A program made the translations under genes and the position numbers. DNA of 16,812 nucleotides from CAZAXU01 sp964489245 (GTDB lineage: Bacteria; Bacteroidota; Bacteroidia; Flavobacteriales; Flavobacteriaceae): positions 1 to 16,812 of the forward strand of contig CAZAXU010000043.1 of assembly GCA_964489245.1 (NCBI GenBank), read 5' to 3'. Within the stretch, counting starts at the first letter, position 1. Each line of letters starts with the position of its first letter. The notes under the pieces are model-generated. The model saw nothing but the letters and a program-made list of their open reading frames with translations, was not told the DNA's origin and ran no database searches. This document shows, one piece after another, positions 7,578 to 14,873 of the stretch.

Positions 7578-8930
7578 ATGCGAAGAAAAAGTTCACATAG
7601 ATATTCCTTTTTACTTATTCCAATCATATATTTGATAGACAGTAGCTTGATCTATTTGTTTTATAAGAATTTTAAGTTTGAAAGACCGGTTTTAGCATTT
7701 CTTTTTATGCTTTTGGTGTGGTTTTTTATCAGTTTTTTTACAAAGTTTTATAAAGTATACAGAAATACACGTCCTGCGGATATCATTAGCAAGTCAATCC
7801 ATCAAGTAGTTGTTTATAATTTGAGTGTGATTTCTTTTTTGCATATTATTGAATATGAATTACCTGATAAGACTTTATTGAGATATTTTTTAATATTCAA
7901 TATCGCACTGTTTTTGATTAAATTCTTGATATATGCTTTATTAAAAATTTATAGAGCAAAAGGGGGAAACATAAGAAGATATATCATTATCGGCTATAAT
8001 AATGAAACCAAGAAATTCAAGGAGATACTGGATAAAAGAGTGGATTACGGATATGTTTTTGATAAGTTTTTCAGTAATACCGGTCATTCTGAAGTTTACG
8101 GGGATATTGAAGCAGCAAAAAAATATGTTAAAGAAAATTATGTTGATGTAATTTTTTGTTCGCTGAATGAGTGTTCTGATGAGCAGATTAAAGATTTGAT
8201 AGATTTTATAGATGATAATTTTATCAAAATCAAATTTATTCCGGACAATAAGAAAATATTAGGCAAAAGACTCAAATTAGACTATTTTGAATATTATCCG
8301 GTGCTTTCACTCAACAGATCTCCGCTAGACGAACCTATAAACAAGATTTCTAAACGGAGTTTTGATATTATATTCTCTCTTTTGGTGATGATTTTTGTTT
8401 TGTCTTGGCTAATTCCGATTTTAGGAATATTAATCAAATTGGAATCTAAAGGGCCTGTATTTTTCAAACAAATTAGAAACGGAATCAATTATAGCCCTTT
8501 TTCTTGTTATAAACTTCGATCTATGCGTCCGAATCATCAAGCGGACACCAAACAGGTTACAAAAGATGATGATAGGATTACGAAAGTAGGAAAGTTTATT
8601 AGAAAAACAAGTCTGGATGAGCTCCCGCAATTCATCAATGTTTTTTTGGGAGATATGTCTGTTGTGGGACCTAGACCGCATATGGTTAAGGAAAATGAAA
8701 AATTTTTAAAACGAGTAAGTAAGTTTATGGGGAGGCATTATGTGAAACCCGGCATTACAGGTTTGGCTCAAGTAAAAGGATATAGAGGAGAAGTGGTTAC
8801 AGACAATGATATCAATAACCGATTAAAATATGATTTGCACTATATTGAAAATTGGTCGCTTTGGCTGGATATAAAAATTATTGCATTTACGGTCATTAAT
8901 GTTATCAAAGGAGAAGAAAAAGCCTATTGA
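7578..8930 (+). CDS. Exopolysaccharide polyprenyl glycosylphosphotransferase (WcaJ/WbaP-like)
   Basis: This is the initiating enzyme of polysaccharide assembly. It transfers a sugar-1-phosphate from a UDP-sugar to undecaprenyl phosphate at the inner face of the cytoplasmic membrane. The 450 residues show four predicted N-terminal membrane segments (about 10-30, 37-55, 76-93 and 100-123). A CoA-binding-like/Rossmann middle domain follows (RRYIIIGYN from 133). The catalytic domain begins with KRSFDIIFS (259-267) and a re-entrant hydrophobic helix. Catalytic landmarks are KLRSM (312-316), the Asp347-Glu348 pair in SLDELPQ, VVGPRP (362-367) and KPGITG (390-395). Length and layout match the large WcaJ-type enzymes. 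It starts immediately after the decarboxylase stop and is the last gene of the polysaccharide locus on this strand. Whether it loads glucose, galactose or another sugar cannot be decided from sequence. Confidence 0.93.
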   Translation: MRRKSSHRYSFLLIPIIYLIDSSLIYLFYKNFKFERPVLAFLFMLLVWFFISFFTKFYKVYRNTRPADIISKSIHQVVVYNLSVISFLHIIEYELPDKTLLRYFLIFNIALFLIKFLIYALLKIYRAKGGNIRRYIIIGYNNETKKFKEILDKRVDYGYVFDKFFSNTGHSEVYGDIEAAKKYVKENYVDVIFCSLNECSDEQIKDLIDFIDDNFIKIKFIPDNKKILGKRLKLDYFEYYPVLSLNRSPLDEPINKISKRSFDIIFSLLVMIFVLSWLIPILGILIKLESKGPVFFKQIRNGINYSPFSCYKLRSMRPNHQADTKQVTKDDDRITKVGKFIRKTSLDELPQFINVFLGDMSVVGPRPHMVKENEKFLKRVSKFMGRHYVKPGITGLAQVKGYRGEVVTDNDINNRLKYDLHYIENWSLWLDIKIIAFTVINVIKGEEKAY

Positions 8931-8962
8931 TTTTTGTCAAATAAAAATCCTTAAAGATTTTT
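8929..8962 (+). other. Three-arm AT-rich inverted repeat after the polysaccharide locus
   Basis: GATTTTT at 8929-8935 can pair with AAAAATC at 8943-8949, which can instead pair with GATTTTT at 8956-8962. The two hairpins exclude each other. Each stem has one G-C pair, so either would be weak. It sits at the stop codon of the last polysaccharide gene and may act as a poor terminator, or it may be chance in AT-rich DNA. The remaining gap to 9087 shows no convincing promoter. Confidence 0.25.
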
Positions 8963-9018
8963 CATAGTTAGAGAAAAGAAACTGCGGCATCCATGGCAAT
9001 AAATTAGACATATTTCAT

Positions 9019-9078
9019 ATGGGTGGGACAAGGATGAAAAGAGAAACAAAACGAAACAGAACACAACAAATTGACTAA
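9019..9078 (+). other. Possible 19-codon leader ORF before the Ig-like lipoprotein
   Basis: An ATG at 9019 opens a 19-codon frame ending with TAA at 9076-9078, nine bases before the lipoprotein ATG. The peptide would be strongly basic (MGGTRMKRETKRNRTQQID). Bases 9036-9070 contain no T at all, which makes the leader almost unstructured. I cannot tell whether it is translated; chance is the simplest explanation. Confidence 0.15.
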
Positions 9079-9087
9079 CAATAAGAT

Positions 9088-10662
9088 ATGAAAATATTTT
9101 TCAGATACATATTGATTTTGTCTGTCTTGTTTTCTTTCATTGATTGTGCAAGAAAAGGGAATCCGAGAGGCGGAGAGAAAGATGAAACGCCTCCAAAGCT
9201 TGTCCGTTCATTCCCTGAAAATAAAAGTCTGAATTTTAAAGGAAAGGAAATCAAATTGGTTTTTGATGAATATATCAAGTTAAAAGATATCAGAAAAAAT
9301 TTACTTATTTCTCCTCCACCTCGACAAATGCCTAAGATATCCCCTACGGGTTTTGCATCTAAAGAAATTGTGATAGAATTTGAAAAAGATCTACAAGAGA
9401 ACACCACCTATTTAATCAATTTCGGAGAGAGTATTGTTGACAATAACGAAGGAAATAAATATGGCAATTTTCAATTTGTTTTTTCTACGGGAGCAGAGAT
9501 TGATACGTTGAAGCTGGCAGGAAAAGAATATAGTCTGCATTTTAAAAAAGAACCTAAAAATGTTTTTATAGGGCTATATCCTCATGAGCAATTCAGAGAT
9601 TCCAGTGTTTTTAAAATCTCTCCGTATTATGTTGCAAAAGTTCAAAAAAACGGAAGTTTCAATTTCACTCACCTCAAGAAAGGCACCTATGATGTTATTG
9701 TTTTGGCAGATGAAAATGGAAACTACGTTTACAATCCCAAAACAGAAGCAATCGGCTTTTTAGATAAGAGTATAGAGATTCCAAGAGATTCAGTGATTTC
9801 AATAGACTTATTCAGAGAAAAAATGCCTTTTTCTTTTGATGTCATCAAGCAGCGTTCAGCCAACCATGCCGAAATTAGATACAAGGGAGAATCGCAAAAT
9901 TTTGAAGTGATTGAAAAAATGCCTGTTGAACAAAAGCTGGGTTTTCATCAAAGACACGCTTATCATTTTTGGTATAAATCAGCATCAGACTCAGTAAAGC
10001 TCAAGGTCAAAAACATTGGTTTTGAAAAGGAGTATGACAAAAAAAGAAAGAAAAATAAAGACAGTTTATTTCTTCGATTTAATAAAAACGGAACGATTCA
10101 TATCTTGGACACCTTGAGGTTGGGAGCAACAATTCCGATAATAAATGTTGATAAAAACAGAATCAAAATTTTGGAAAACGATTCTTTAGAAGTAAGCTTT
10201 GATGCGAGGCAAAATAAGCAATATCAATTAAATTTATTTTTTGATAGAAGATTAGGGCAATCTTATAAGGTTCTTGTTTTTCCCGATGCAATCACGGATT
10301 TTTTTGGGAACAAAAATAAAGACACGTTGCAAGCAGACCTGAAATTGAAATCGGCAGAAGTTTATGGAAATCTAAAATTGGTTATAAAAAATATAAAGCA
10401 AAGAAATATTTTTGTAGAACTCTTGAATTCGTCCGGAAAAATAGTGAGAAAATCAGTTACTCAAACCTCGGAGAAATTCGATTTTATGGTTTTGTCTCCT
10501 GATAAATACAGCATTCGCGTCATTTTTGACGAAAATAAAAACAATATATGGGATACCGGAGACTATATGAAGCATCAATTCCCCGAAAAGATAGTTAATT
10601 TTACCGCAAAATTGGAGGTCAGAGCCAATTGGGATATCAATCAGAGTTTGAGGCTTCCTTAA
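9088..10662 (+). CDS. Ig-like (SbsA-type) domain lipoprotein
   Basis: This 524-residue exported protein has a hydrophobic signal (residues 4-18) and Cys20 followed by ARKGNPRGGEKDETPP. That opening is characteristic of a Bacteroidota lipoprotein family with a bacterial Ig-like (SbsA, 'Big_5') domain. The Asp just before the Cys makes a poor lipobox, but the position and family pattern favour lipidation. The Ig-like domain spans about 35-134, ending in NFQFVFSTG. Two similar acidic loops, ADENGNYVYNPKTEAIGF (207-224) and DENKNNIWDTGDY (481-493), lie in beta-rich modules and resemble Asp/Asn-rich metal-binding turns. The middle contains a basic linker (KKRKKNKD, 318-325). It probably acts at the outer membrane or cell surface; its molecular role is unknown. 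It follows the polysaccharide locus after 157 bases and ends 3 bases from the converging asnS stop. A link to surface polysaccharide is possible but not shown. Confidence 0.8.
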   Translation: MKIFFRYILILSVLFSFIDCARKGNPRGGEKDETPPKLVRSFPENKSLNFKGKEIKLVFDEYIKLKDIRKNLLISPPPRQMPKISPTGFASKEIVIEFEKDLQENTTYLINFGESIVDNNEGNKYGNFQFVFSTGAEIDTLKLAGKEYSLHFKKEPKNVFIGLYPHEQFRDSSVFKISPYYVAKVQKNGSFNFTHLKKGTYDVIVLADENGNYVYNPKTEAIGFLDKSIEIPRDSVISIDLFREKMPFSFDVIKQRSANHAEIRYKGESQNFEVIEKMPVEQKLGFHQRHAYHFWYKSASDSVKLKVKNIGFEKEYDKKRKKNKDSLFLRFNKNGTIHILDTLRLGATIPIINVDKNRIKILENDSLEVSFDARQNKQYQLNLFFDRRLGQSYKVLVFPDAITDFFGNKNKDTLQADLKLKSAEVYGNLKLVIKNIKQRNIFVELLNSSGKIVRKSVTQTSEKFDFMVLSPDKYSIRVIFDENKNNIWDTGDYMKHQFPEKIVNFTAKLEVRANWDINQSLRLP

Positions 10663-10665
10663 TTT

Positions 10666-12090
10666 TTAGAAACTTGCATTTCCCGGATATCTTGGATAGG
10701 GAATTACGTCACGGATATTGCTCATTCCGGTAACAAACTGTACAATTCTTTCAAAACCTAATCCGAATCCGCTGTGAACGGCAGAACCAAAACGACGTGT
10801 GTCAACATACCAATATAGTTCTTCTTGGTCAATATCCATGACTTTCATTTTTTTCAGAAGAATATCCAATCGTTCTTCTCTTTGAGAGCCGCCGACAATT
10901 TCTCCTATGCCGGGAAAAAGAACATCCATGGCGCGAACAGTCTTTCCGTCGTCATTGAGTCGCATATAAAAAGCTTTGATACCGGCGGGATAGTCATATA
11001 TAATCACAGGGCTTTTAAAATGTTTTTCCACTAAAAATCTTTCATGTTCGCTTTGCAAATCTATTCCCCATTCAATAGGATACTTGAATTTTTTCTTTTT
11101 GTTTGGTTTTGAATTGATGAGAATTTCAATGGCTTCCGTATAACTCAAGCGTTTAAAATTATTGTCCAAAACAAATTTTAGTTTTTCAATGAGTGACAAT
11201 TCACTGCGTTCATTTTGAGGTTTTTGTTTTTCTTCATTTTTCAATCTCATTTCCAGAAATTCCAGATCCTCCGAGTTGTGCTCCAAGACATATTTGATAA
11301 TATACTGAACAAAAGACTCTGCCAGATCCATATCGCCGTGTAAATCCATAAATGCAACCTCCGGTTCAATCATCCAAAATTCTGCTAAATGGCGAGTTGT
11401 GTTGGAATTTTCAGCTCTAAAGGTAGGGCCGAAAGTATAGACTTTTCCCAATGCCATGGCGTAGGTTTCAGCTTCCAATTGACCGGAAACAGTCAGGTTG
11501 GTTTTTTTACCAAAGAAATCATTTTTATAGTCTATGCTTTTCTTTTCATCTCTGGGAATATCGTCTAAATCAAAAGCAGTTACTTGAAACATTTCTCCGG
11601 CTCCCTCTGCATCGGTTCCCGTGATGATGGGGGTGTTCACATAGAGAAATCCGTTTTCTTGAAAATATTTGTGAACCGCAAAAGACAATGCGTTTCTTAC
11701 GCGCATAATCGCACCAAAAAGAGTAGTTCTGGGTCTTAAATGAGCTTTTTCTCTCAAAAATTCAAGACTGTGTCTCTTGGGCTGAATAGGAAAATTTTCA
11801 GGGTCAGACTCTCCTAAAATTTCAAATTCGTGAACCACAATCTCTACACGTTGTCCTTTTCCTAAGCTTTCCACTAGTTCTCCCGTGGCGTGAATAGAAG
11901 CCCCGGTGCTTATTTTTTTAAGCAATTGCTCATTAAAATTTTCGGGTTCAACAACCAATTGAATGTTTTGAATACTCGATCCGTCATTAACGGCAATGAA
12001 TCTATCGTTTCTGAATGTTTTGACCCAACCATATATTTCAACCGGTTGGTTTATCGCACCATTATCTATGATTTCCTTAATTCGTTTCAT
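10666..12090 (-). CDS. asnS: Asparaginyl-tRNA synthetase
   Basis: This cytoplasmic class IIb aminoacyl-tRNA synthetase charges tRNA-Asn with asparagine. The 474 residues begin with an OB-fold anticodon-binding domain (about 17-93, VEIYGWVKTFRNDRFIAVNDG). The catalytic domain follows, with class II motif 2 around FGPTFRAENSNTTRHLAEFW (Arg225) and motif 3 as GFGLGFER (441-448, Arg448). The region RPRTTLFGAIMRVRN forms motif 1. The sequence is AsnRS rather than AspRS: it has the FRAENSNTTRHL form and lacks the GAD insertion domain of bacterial AspRS. An acidic/basic insertion of about 60 residues near 270-340 is similar to that of other Bacteroidota AsnRS as I recall them. It has its own perfect promoter upstream and no gene partner. 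Its stop faces the lipoprotein stop at 3 bases, leaving no space for a separate terminator. Confidence 0.97.
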   Translation of the reverse strand: MKRIKEIIDNGAINQPVEIYGWVKTFRNDRFIAVNDGSSIQNIQLVVEPENFNEQLLKKISTGASIHATGELVESLGKGQRVEIVVHEFEILGESDPENFPIQPKRHSLEFLREKAHLRPRTTLFGAIMRVRNALSFAVHKYFQENGFLYVNTPIITGTDAEGAGEMFQVTAFDLDDIPRDEKKSIDYKNDFFGKKTNLTVSGQLEAETYAMALGKVYTFGPTFRAENSNTTRHLAEFWMIEPEVAFMDLHGDMDLAESFVQYIIKYVLEHNSEDLEFLEMRLKNEEKQKPQNERSELSLIEKLKFVLDNNFKRLSYTEAIEILINSKPNKKKKFKYPIEWGIDLQSEHERFLVEKHFKSPVIIYDYPAGIKAFYMRLNDDGKTVRAMDVLFPGIGEIVGGSQREERLDILLKKMKVMDIDQEELYWYVDTRRFGSAVHSGFGLGFERIVQFVTGMSNIRDVIPYPRYPGNASF

Positions 12091-12142
12091 TATTCATTTT
12101 TTGAGGGTTGACATATACCTGTCTAGACAAATACATGAAGTG

Positions 12143-12172
12143 CAAAGGTATTAAAATATAAAGAATCTACAA
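12143..12172 (-). promoter_or_regulatory. asnS promoter
   Basis: On the minus strand, TACCTTTG (12150-12143) is a perfect -7 element and TTG (12172-12170) lies exactly 19 bases upstream. Transcription should start near 12136, giving a leader of roughly 45 bases. The promoter lies just after the end of the potassium channel gene, so asnS can be expressed apart from the upstream trio. No terminator hairpin is seen between the channel stop and this promoter. Confidence 0.8.
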
Positions 12173-12181
12173 TTTGTCAGG

Positions 12182-13204
12182 CTATTCTTTTTTTAAATTA
12201 AAGAAGCGATTGAGTTGTTCTATTTGATAAGGTTGTCCCAAGACAATAATGGCTGTGTCCTTTTCCAAAACAGTATCGGCAGCAGGATTGATATGATATT
12301 GATTGTCATTTGTCTTGAATCCGATAACATTGCAACCGGTTTTTTTTCTCAAATCAAGATCGGCAATAGATTTTCCTTGATATTTTTTGGGCAATTCTTC
12401 AAAATAGATTTCTACCAGATTGTTTTTTTCTCCAGAGTCTTCCATGGATAATCTATTGAGAAACTCAACCAAATCCGGTGTGACAACCAGTGATGCCATA
12501 TAGTCACCACCGATGATTTCGGGCATAATCACGTTTGTTGCTCCGGCAAGTTTCATTTTTCTTTTTGCTCTTTCATTAGATGCTCGGCTGATAATATTCA
12601 GCCCGGGATTGATTTGTTTTGCCGACAGAACTACAAAAAGATTATCGGCATCTGTGCTCAGTGTTGAAAGAAGCGTATGTGCATTTTTGATTCCGGCATC
12701 GATTAAAACCTCGTCGTTTGTAGCATCTCCTTCAATGAAAATGACATTTTTCTCTAAAAAAACTTTGTTGTCCTTAGGTTTGTTTTTGTCGATTACAATC
12801 ACCGATTTATGAAAAGATTGCAATTTGTTCAGAGCTTGTTTCCCGTTTCTTCCATATCCGATGATGATAATATGATTCCTGATTTTTTTAATCTTTTTAT
12901 CCATTCTTTTTTTGATTAAGTTTTGAAATAATTTTCCGCTTATAACATATTCTGTTATGGTGGTTATGGTGTATGCATAAACCATAATGCTTGCTATGAT
13001 AAGGAAAATAGTAAATATTTTTGACTGATCATTTAGCTGATGAACTTCTCCAAAGCCTACGGTTGTCGCCGTGATAATAGTCATGTATATGGCATCAACC
13101 CAAGAGAAATCTGCATAATAATGATACCAAAATGAGCCTATCAAAATCAATATAACTATTAAGAATAGAGAAAAAAACAGTTTATTTCTGAAATGTTTTA
13201 TCAT
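12182..13204 (-). CDS. Two-TM potassium channel with RCK (TrkA-N/TrkA-C) domains
   Basis: This 340-residue MthK-like channel subunit should form a tetrameric K+ pore in the cytoplasmic membrane, with a cytoplasmic ligand-gated ring. TM1 is about 9-26, the pore helix about 35-46, the selectivity filter TTVGFGE is at 47-53, and TM2 about 63-87. The filter has Phe and Glu where many channels have Tyr and Asp (TVGYGD). The RCK-N domain starts at HIIIIGYGRNGKQA (111-124), with an acidic residue ending the second strand (VIDKN, Asp139) and GDATND (159-164), suggesting NAD(H) or nucleotide binding. RCK-C occupies about 262-337 (EIYFEELPKKYQGKSIADLDLR). The ATG overlaps the PspC-like stop (ATGA), so the two are translationally coupled. 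Its role would be K+ flux or membrane-potential control; the ligand is unknown. Confidence 0.9.
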   Translation of the reverse strand: MIKHFRNKLFFSLFLIVILILIGSFWYHYYADFSWVDAIYMTIITATTVGFGEVHQLNDQSKIFTIFLIIASIMVYAYTITTITEYVISGKLFQNLIKKRMDKKIKKIRNHIIIIGYGRNGKQALNKLQSFHKSVIVIDKNKPKDNKVFLEKNVIFIEGDATNDEVLIDAGIKNAHTLLSTLSTDADNLFVVLSAKQINPGLNIISRASNERAKRKMKLAGATNVIMPEIIGGDYMASLVVTPDLVEFLNRLSMEDSGEKNNLVEIYFEELPKKYQGKSIADLDLRKKTGCNVIGFKTNDNQYHINPAADTVLEKDTAIIVLGQPYQIEQLNRFFNLKKE

Positions 13205-13425
13205 AGGTCAAACACTGAAGGTCTTTTTTGAATAAAAAAATCTTTGATTCGCAATGCAAATGCAAAAACAAGATAGATGATATAAGACAAACCTAAAGTG
13301 GCAAAAGAAAGATAAATCATGAACAGACGAACATTTTGCACTTGAATGCCAAATTTATCGGCTATTCTGGAAGCAACATTGAATCCGTGTTTGACAAAAA
13401 AATATTTAAGTTTCTCTAGGTTCAT
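13201..13425 (-). CDS. PspC-like small membrane protein
   Basis: This 74-residue protein matches a single PspC domain. A short amphipathic N-terminus contains VASRIADKFGIQVQNVRL (17-34), the degenerate counterpart of the 'G...GLAEYLGIDPTLVRL' core. It is followed by one long hydrophobic segment (about 35-58, ending YLVFAFALR). In classical systems PspC senses envelope stress with PspA and PspB; no psp partner is present here. Family members in Bacteroidota are often stand-alone. It starts inside the last 20 bases of the DUF2851 gene and its stop overlaps the channel ATG, so it is tightly bound to both neighbours. It may tune membrane state or the channel, but this is inference. The basic/aromatic tail (KDFFIQKRPSVFDL) probably lies in the cytoplasm. 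Confidence 0.75.
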   Translation of the reverse strand: MNLEKLKYFFVKHGFNVASRIADKFGIQVQNVRLFMIYLSFATLGLSYIIYLVFAFALRIKDFFIQKRPSVFDL

Positions 13426-14701
13426 CTTTGATGTTATTTTTGAGAATAAAATGACCGATATCGCACTGCAAACATAAGTCTTTCGTACAGTATTTTTGAT
13501 TCAACTGAATTATTGCCTGTGTGTCCATGGCGTTTTGTGCAGTTAAGTCAAGCTTTTTAAAAGTATTTGTGATGCGATTTTCCTCAGGTTTTATACTTGT
13601 AATTAAGTCTATAATTTCTTCTTCATCGTATTGGTCAAAATGTTTTTGATAGGCAAATTTCAGCGGGACAATTACGTTGATGATAATTAAATCAATAAAC
13701 TTTTTACCTACTTTCTTTGTCTTAACTTTAGTTTTTTTATTGAAATTGTAATGTGTGCACCAATATTCGTTTGCCGCTATGCCAAAAATTTTATAGGCAT
13801 CTTTCGGCTTTTGAATCTTTATAATTTTTTCAAACAGAAAATCAATTTTATGATATAATTGTGCAAACTGCGCCAACCTGATTGTCGGGAAACTCAAAGG
13901 TCGCAGTCGATGAAATTTAATGATGTGATTAGGCAGTACATCCAAATTGTGTTTGTGTTTTAGAAAGATGAATTCTTCTTTCAGTTTTCTATAATAATCA
14001 TCCGGATTTTCATTTTCTAAAAAACCACTTACACCAAAAAGAAGCGCTTCCAACTGTATGGGATTGTCAAGATAGTTTTTGAATACAACATAAGGCAAAA
14101 ACTTTGCTAACAATTCAAATGAGTCTTTGTTTACGGTGCCTCCAAAATACTTAAGGAGTGTCTCATATAAAACTTGGTTCCAATCATTTTTTGAGTTGTT
14201 GAGCAAGCGTTTGACAATTTCATATTTATCCTCCAGTCGATCAAAAAAAAGTCTGTTTTTCCAATTTAGAATTACAAAAGAATCTACTTTGTTCAGGTCG
14301 TTTTGGCATTTAAGAAGAGATTTGCTTTTATACAGCTGATTGTATTTTTTTAACAAGTGTTTGTCCAAATATTTAGATAAAACCAAAGTTGGAATCTGAT
14401 TGTTTTGAGAATTATAAATTGGCATATCATCTTCATAAACAATATGCAAAATAACATTGTCATAAGAAGAATCTTTCTCGTGATGATGTGCATACCAGTC
14501 GGATGAATATTTATGAATTTCAACGTTTCCCACCCATAAAATATCTCCTATAATAATCTTAGCCTCAAGAAAATCAGGACCGGCGTTGTGGTTATGAATG
14601 CCGCCGGAAATGATTCTGACCGGTTTGTTATCGGTTGTTTTTAGTTTTTCAGGACTAATAAAACCGTTTTTCCACACATAGTGAAGAAGTTGTTCTCTCA
14701 T
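13406..14701 (-). CDS. DUF2851 family protein
   Basis: This 431-residue protein belongs to the Bacteroidota family DUF2851, of unknown function. It has no signal peptide or membrane segment. The diagnostic N-terminal block is GGIHNHNAGPDFLEAKI (33-49), then WVGNVEIHKYSSDWYAHHH (56-74) and DNVILHIVYEDD (81-92). The arrangement Pro42-Asp43 ... Glu61-Ile-His63 inside beta strands recalls a divergent PD-(D/E)XK nuclease core. Four cysteines stand out: Cys132 and a C-terminal C-x4-C-x2-C group (405, 410, 413), which could bind a metal or iron-sulfur cluster. I chose the ATG at 14701 because relatives begin with a 'LLHYVWK'-like segment. The upstream in-frame ATG at 14737 precedes the best promoter-like element. 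It heads a coupled trio with the PspC-like protein and the K+ channel. Nuclease activity is only an inference. Confidence 0.85.
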   Translation of the reverse strand: MREQLLHYVWKNGFISPEKLKTTDNKPVRIISGGIHNHNAGPDFLEAKIIIGDILWVGNVEIHKYSSDWYAHHHEKDSSYDNVILHIVYEDDMPIYNSQNNQIPTLVLSKYLDKHLLKKYNQLYKSKSLLKCQNDLNKVDSFVILNWKNRLFFDRLEDKYEIVKRLLNNSKNDWNQVLYETLLKYFGGTVNKDSFELLAKFLPYVVFKNYLDNPIQLEALLFGVSGFLENENPDDYYRKLKEEFIFLKHKHNLDVLPNHIIKFHRLRPLSFPTIRLAQFAQLYHKIDFLFEKIIKIQKPKDAYKIFGIAANEYWCTHYNFNKKTKVKTKKVGKKFIDLIIINVIVPLKFAYQKHFDQYDEEEIIDLITSIKPEENRITNTFKKLDLTAQNAMDTQAIIQLNQKYCTKDLCLQCDIGHFILKNNIKDEPRET

Positions 14702-14718
14702 TTGGTTGGTAAATATTC

Positions 14719-14726
14719 GCAAGATA
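14719..14726 (-). promoter_or_regulatory. Candidate -7 element for the DUF2851-PspC-channel operon
   Basis: TATCTTGC on the minus strand resembles the Bacteroidota -7 element but lacks one T. No TTG lies at the standard -33 distance. It would start transcription near 14712, just before the chosen DUF2851 ATG (14701) and after the alternative ATG at 14737, which supports the shorter protein. The rest of the 172-base divergent region holds the opposing cytochrome promoter and AT-rich sequence. Confidence 0.35.
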
Positions 14727-14817
14727 GCATAAAACAAGAATATGAAAAAAATATATCATACAAATCTGTAGATTAGGATTGTTGAATTTGTTTTATTTTT
14801 AATTTTTCTAAAGCTGC

Positions 14818-14847
14818 TTGTAGGTTTGAAAAGTTTCTTTATCTTTG
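14818..14847 (+). promoter_or_regulatory. Promoter of the lipoprotein cytochrome c gene
   Basis: TTG at 14818-14820, a 19-base spacer and TATCTTTG at 14840-14847 form a textbook Bacteroidota vegetative promoter. The predicted start near 14854 leaves a leader of about 20 bases, AT-rich and without a Shine-Dalgarno sequence. Confidence 0.85.
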
Positions 14848-14873
14848 CAAGATAATTTAAATCAATATTAAAC

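Noticed and set aside
9075..9407. 110-codon minus-strand ORF over the lipoprotein start
   Set aside because: It is a shadow of the lipoprotein coding strand with no family resemblance and no promoter.
14702..14737. Longer DUF2851 start at 14737
   Set aside because: It adds 12 residues unlike the family's N-terminus and lies upstream of the candidate -7 element.
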